Positions 61,053 through 64,000 of a stretch of 64,000 nucleotides of DNA are shown one piece after another. The stretch lies in assembly GCA_001804785.1 (NCBI GenBank), contig MHBG01000073.1:1-64000 (forward strand), read 5' to 3'. Under the pieces are notes generated by a model that saw nothing but the letters and a program-made list of their open reading frames with translations, ran no database searches and was not told where the DNA came from. The position numbers and the translations under genes were made by a program. The stretch comes from Lentisphaerae bacterium GWF2_45_14 (GTDB taxonomy: Bacteria; Verrucomicrobiota; Lentisphaeria; Victivallales; GWF2-45-14). Each line of letters starts with the position of its first letter. Within the stretch, counting starts at the first letter, position 1.

Positions 61053-62969
61053 TTACTTCAGTTCAACAAGAAGGCATGAATGCTTTTTCAGCTCTGCTGT
61101 TATTCTGCCATTCTTTATTGAGATTTTCTTATTGTTCCAGAAATCCAAAGCGGAACCCATGTTTTCCATTTTGTTTTTCATCAGATCGAAAGAAAATTCC
61201 TTTGACTCTTCTCCCCAGTTGATCAAAAGCAGCCTGGCTTTATTGTTCTTAAGTCTCTGCACCCAGACGGAAGGTTTTTCAGAAGAGAACAGATCAAGCG
61301 GAATGCCTGCTTCTCCGACTTCGGCAGAAAGTGTTTTTCTTGCCAGTTCCAGTCCGTCCTTATTGAGTTTTGTAATGTCATCGGAAAGGTTTATCGCGCC
61401 GCCGCTGATAAGAATGAGACTCAGGAGTATTTCAACTTCCTTTTGATTTATTTTAACAATACTTGTGTTGAAAAAAGGCGGATATTCTTTGACTTCAGGT
61501 TCAACATAAACCAGGCAGGGCTTTAATCTGTTAAGATCTTTATCGTTAGATGTTTCCTGGCCTCTGCAAAGCGTGAAGTCAGGGTCGTTTATCCAGAATT
61601 TTCCATTACTCCAGAAACGTGACGCGATAGAAAATACATTTTCACATACATGCTTCCAATCTGCATGTATGTCGGCAGAGACTCTTACGGCATCTACATA
61701 TTTATTCCCCGCCATGAACGGATAATTACAGCCTAGTATATCGGCTTTGCCAACGGTCGCTTTGTATACTGATTCGACGATTTTTCTGACTATTTTCCCC
61801 CTTGGAACTGCCGGATTTGCAAAGGCCGGCGCTCTTAATGTGGACTCAAGAAAATCCAGTTTGAAATATTTATATCCCATTTCTGTGTAACGTTTGAACA
61901 GCTCATACAGCCATTTCTGTACCTTCGGCAATGAAGGATCCAGCACGAAGCCGTAACGTTTCATGCAACTAAAAACAAGCGCGGGAAGGCCAGATTCACC
62001 TTTCGCCAGCATCTCTGAATCCCACTGCGCTATACGTGCGTGCGGTTCTATTATGGACGGGGCAAACCACAGGCCTGGTTCGAAGCCCATTTTCGTTATT
62101 TTATCTGCAAGCGATTTCATCCCTGACTTGAACAGTGGGTTCGCGTCCCATTCTCCGTAGCAGTACTCCCAGCCGTCATCCACGATGATGCGTTTGACGT
62201 ATTTCGACAATACCGGGTCACGCTTTATAAATTCGGCGTTTTTAAGCACCTCGTCTTCTGTTATCGTCCACCTGTAATAATCCCAGCTGTTCCAGCCCGG
62301 CGTGACTTCCTTGGGCGATTTTTTTACCTCGATATTTTCATCGGCCCACAAATTCATCATGCCGTGCCCGTCGCGTGACACTTTGATTTTCAATGAGTTA
62401 GACTCTGCTGTCTGACCCTTTTTGCCGTCCCCTGTTTCTGTTTGTACCGACAGCGACTTAATTGAGTTTTTAATCATGCTCCCGCTTATTGACGATATAT
62501 TGTCCTGCATCATCTTGTGAGACAGCTGCATGGTTTCGCCCTTGAACGTCAACATGTGCATAAAATAACTTTTGAAGGATTCCTCTTTCTTTATATTTCC
62601 GGTGACGAATGAACGGCATCCTCCCATTTTTAAGCCGTGCTGCAAAACATGCTCCGCTTTGACGTTTTCGGTATGTAGAGAAACTAATTTCAATTTACTT
62701 ATATTGCGTGAGAGAGTTCCCTTAAAATCTATCGATATCTCATCCTGATTTTTTATGGAAAACGTGAGCGACCACTTACCCATATCATTCTTGGTTTCAA
62801 AACTTATTTTACTGGCGTTCGAATCAATCCTTTTCCATTTGAAATCGTCAAAAATTTCTTCATCGTCTCCATGTATCAGCCTGGTGACGCAGTTGTCCAG
62901 TTTTAGAGAAGACAGTTCAATCGAAAATTTGCCATTTTTTACTGAGACCGGCATCTTGTTTGTTTTCAT
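61053..62969 (-). CDS. Alpha-galactosidase-like glycoside hydrolase (clan GH-D, GH36/27)
   Basis: A 638-residue glycosidase without signal peptide. An N-terminal beta-sandwich (about 1-215) precedes the barrel beginning PGWNSWDYYRW (224-234). Then come VDDGWEYCYGEWDAN, GFEPGLWFAPSI, the nucleophile in YKYFKLDFLES (Asp 372) and the acid/base in VRVSADIHADW (Asp 433). A C-terminal beta-domain closes it. It removes terminal alpha-galactosyl units (or related sugars) from oligosaccharides in the cytoplasm. The regulator gene ends 17 bases upstream on the same strand, suggesting local control. Confidence 0.85.
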   Translation of the reverse strand: MKTNKMPVSVKNGKFSIELSSLKLDNCVTRLIHGDDEEIFDDFKWKRIDSNASKISFETKNDMGKWSLTFSIKNQDEISIDFKGTLSRNISKLKLVSLHTENVKAEHVLQHGLKMGGCRSFVTGNIKKEESFKSYFMHMLTFKGETMQLSHKMMQDNISSISGSMIKNSIKSLSVQTETGDGKKGQTAESNSLKIKVSRDGHGMMNLWADENIEVKKSPKEVTPGWNSWDYYRWTITEDEVLKNAEFIKRDPVLSKYVKRIIVDDGWEYCYGEWDANPLFKSGMKSLADKITKMGFEPGLWFAPSIIEPHARIAQWDSEMLAKGESGLPALVFSCMKRYGFVLDPSLPKVQKWLYELFKRYTEMGYKYFKLDFLESTLRAPAFANPAVPRGKIVRKIVESVYKATVGKADILGCNYPFMAGNKYVDAVRVSADIHADWKHVCENVFSIASRFWSNGKFWINDPDFTLCRGQETSNDKDLNRLKPCLVYVEPEVKEYPPFFNTSIVKINQKEVEILLSLILISGGAINLSDDITKLNKDGLELARKTLSAEVGEAGIPLDLFSSEKPSVWVQRLKNNKARLLLINWGEESKEFSFDLMKNKMENMGSALDFWNNKKISIKNGRITAELKKHSCLLVELK

Positions 62970-62985
62970 CTTAACTACCTTTTAT

Positions 62986-64000
62986 TTAAGAACTCTGGCG
63001 TACCACGAGTTCAGGTTTTATTTTTACATCTATGATTTTACCGTTCAGGAAATCTTCGTTCCGGAAGAGTCTCACAGCTTCCGCTCCCTGCGTTTTCCAG
63101 TTTGTATCGACAGTCGTGAGGGGAGGGGAATAAAATTCAGACTCAGGAAGATTGTCGAAGCCGCATAGCGCCAGTTTTTCCGGGACTTTTATTCCGGAAT
63201 TTCTGCAAAAAGAGAGAATATTTAGCGCATGGATGTCGGTGGCCGCGAAAATAGCGGTCGGCGGCGCGGACAATTCCATCAATGATTTCACGGCGGAAGC
63301 CGTTTCTTCATAACTGTCCTTCTCGACTCCTTTAATAAGCCGCAAGTCTAGGTCTATATCGTTTTCGTGCAAGGTTTTTGTGTAGGCTTCAAGTCGCGAT
63401 ACGAACCAGTACCCGCTCTTTCCCGTGATGAAGGCGATCCTTTTATGTCCCTGTCCAAGAAGATACTTCATTGCAATCACCGCCGCGTTTTTTAAGTCGG
63501 AACGCACTGTTGAAAAGGTCTTATCCTTTGTTATCGAATGATATTTTACAATTTTCCAAAGCGCCTGATCCTTGAGTTTTTCGAACAATACTCCTTCGGA
63601 TGCCGGGGCAATGAGATTCAACTCTTTTATCGTATTCAGGTTGTTAAGTATAAAATCGGAGGAAACTGTTTTTATTTCTATATTGTTTTTTGCGGCTTCC
63701 TCAATGATTCCCTGATTTATCTGGCTGTATATGATGGACTGATTGTTGTTTGCGGGACCTATCAGGAAAATCTCTTTTACCATCCTGTCCCTTTTTATTA
63801 CGGACGATCCGGTCTTAGTGGATTTCTTAATCAGTCCCTGGGCCGCAAGTTCGGCTATCACACGCCTTGCAGTGATTCCGCTTACTTCGTACTGAATGCA
63901 TATTTCGCGGAGCGTCGGAAATTTGCTTTTATTGAAGAGGCCGCGTTCTATTTCGACTTTCAAATCGGTGCTTACTTTTTTCCAAAGTGACTCTTTTGCT
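62986..64000 (-). CDS. GntR-LacI hybrid transcriptional regulator, 5' end beyond the window
   Basis: At least 338 residues. The ORF stays open to the window edge: upstream of a TTG at 63963 it reads ESLWKKVSTDLKVEIERG, the usual start of a GntR winged helix, so the true start lies outside. The DNA-binding part has PTLREICIQYEVSGITARRVIAEL and LIKKSTKTGSSVI. The remainder is a LacI-type sugar-binding domain with GPANNNQSIIY, KRIAFITGKSGYW, PTAIFAATDIHAL, LALCGFDNLPES and the LacI-like tail KPELVVRQS. It sits directly upstream of the alpha-galactosidase gene on the same strand and probably controls it in response to a sugar. Confidence 0.85.
   Translation of the reverse strand, partial: AKESLWKKVSTDLKVEIERGLFNKSKFPTLREICIQYEVSGITARRVIAELAAQGLIKKSTKTGSSVIKRDRMVKEIFLIGPANNNQSIIYSQINQGIIEEAAKNNIEIKTVSSDFILNNLNTIKELNLIAPASEGVLFEKLKDQALWKIVKYHSITKDKTFSTVRSDLKNAAVIAMKYLLGQGHKRIAFITGKSGYWFVSRLEAYTKTLHENDIDLDLRLIKGVEKDSYEETASAVKSLMELSAPPTAIFAATDIHALNILSFCRNSGIKVPEKLALCGFDNLPESEFYSPPLTTVDTNWKTQGAEAVRLFRNEDFLNGKIIDVKIKPELVVRQSS

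Noticed and set aside
1-64000. tRNA, rRNA, insertion sequences, integrases or phage genes
   Set aside because: I scanned the intergenic gaps and the ORFs and found no cloverleaf, rRNA-like segment, transposase or integrase that I could support.

Overview
The window comes from a flagellated Gram-negative (diderm) bacterium of roughly 50% GC. Evidence for an outer membrane includes FlgH and FlgI (L and P rings), a LolCDE-type lipoprotein releasing system and many predicted lipoproteins. The gene mix suggests the PVC superphylum or a nearby lineage: a NagB-like/PIG-L pair, a DUF4434-type protein, exported FGE-sulfatase-domain and LPP20-like proteins, and sigma-54 promoters on flagellar genes. 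This placement is an inference; no rRNA or tRNA gene is present to settle it.

Layout. 1-4108: sugar and esterase genes (NagB-like isomerase, PIG-L deacetylase, two alpha/beta hydrolases). 4240-6093: first flagellar block (fliW, flgB, flgC, fliE), with sigma-54 sites before fliW and flgB. 6079-8004: a reverse-strand membrane protein. 8154-22853: fifteen consecutive same-strand genes, all with predicted export signals. They comprise three proteins sharing an N/T/S-rich repeat, two tandem CsgG-like lipoproteins, a TolB/CsgG-like-FGE fusion, LPP20-like and FlgT_N-like proteins, and several small lipoproteins. I read this as a candidate surface-fibre or envelope-assembly system and the main discovery in the window. 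22857-23934: a small AT-rich insert carrying a MORN/YwqK-like gene, flanked by two copies of the 3' end of rlmN. 23878-28002: rlmN, an ArnT-like glycosyltransferase and mgtE on the reverse strand.

28140-36794: polysaccharide deacetylase, a decayed LacI-type regulator, a DUF4434-like protein, two small heat-shock proteins behind a sigma-54-like site, and a three-gene glycosyltransferase/methyltransferase operon. 36858-40906: rhamnulokinase, dnaA (without dnaN beside it) and a HisJ-type PHP phosphatase. 40926-50274: second flagellar block (flgF, flgG, flgA, flgH, flgI, flgJ, flgN, flgK, a 47-codon gene, a CBS-nucleotidyltransferase resembling PtmE, flgL), with a sigma-54 site at its head and a probable internal one before flgL. 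50437-64000: exported carbonic anhydrase, CrtI-like oxidoreductase, YihY-like membrane protein, LolD and LolC/E, a U32 peptidase-family protein, a P3A-type proton ATPase, an alpha-galactosidase and a GntR/LacI-type regulator that runs off the right edge.

The two flagellar blocks hold rod, hook-junction, ring, chaperone and assembly-factor genes. The motor, export and flagellin genes must lie elsewhere.
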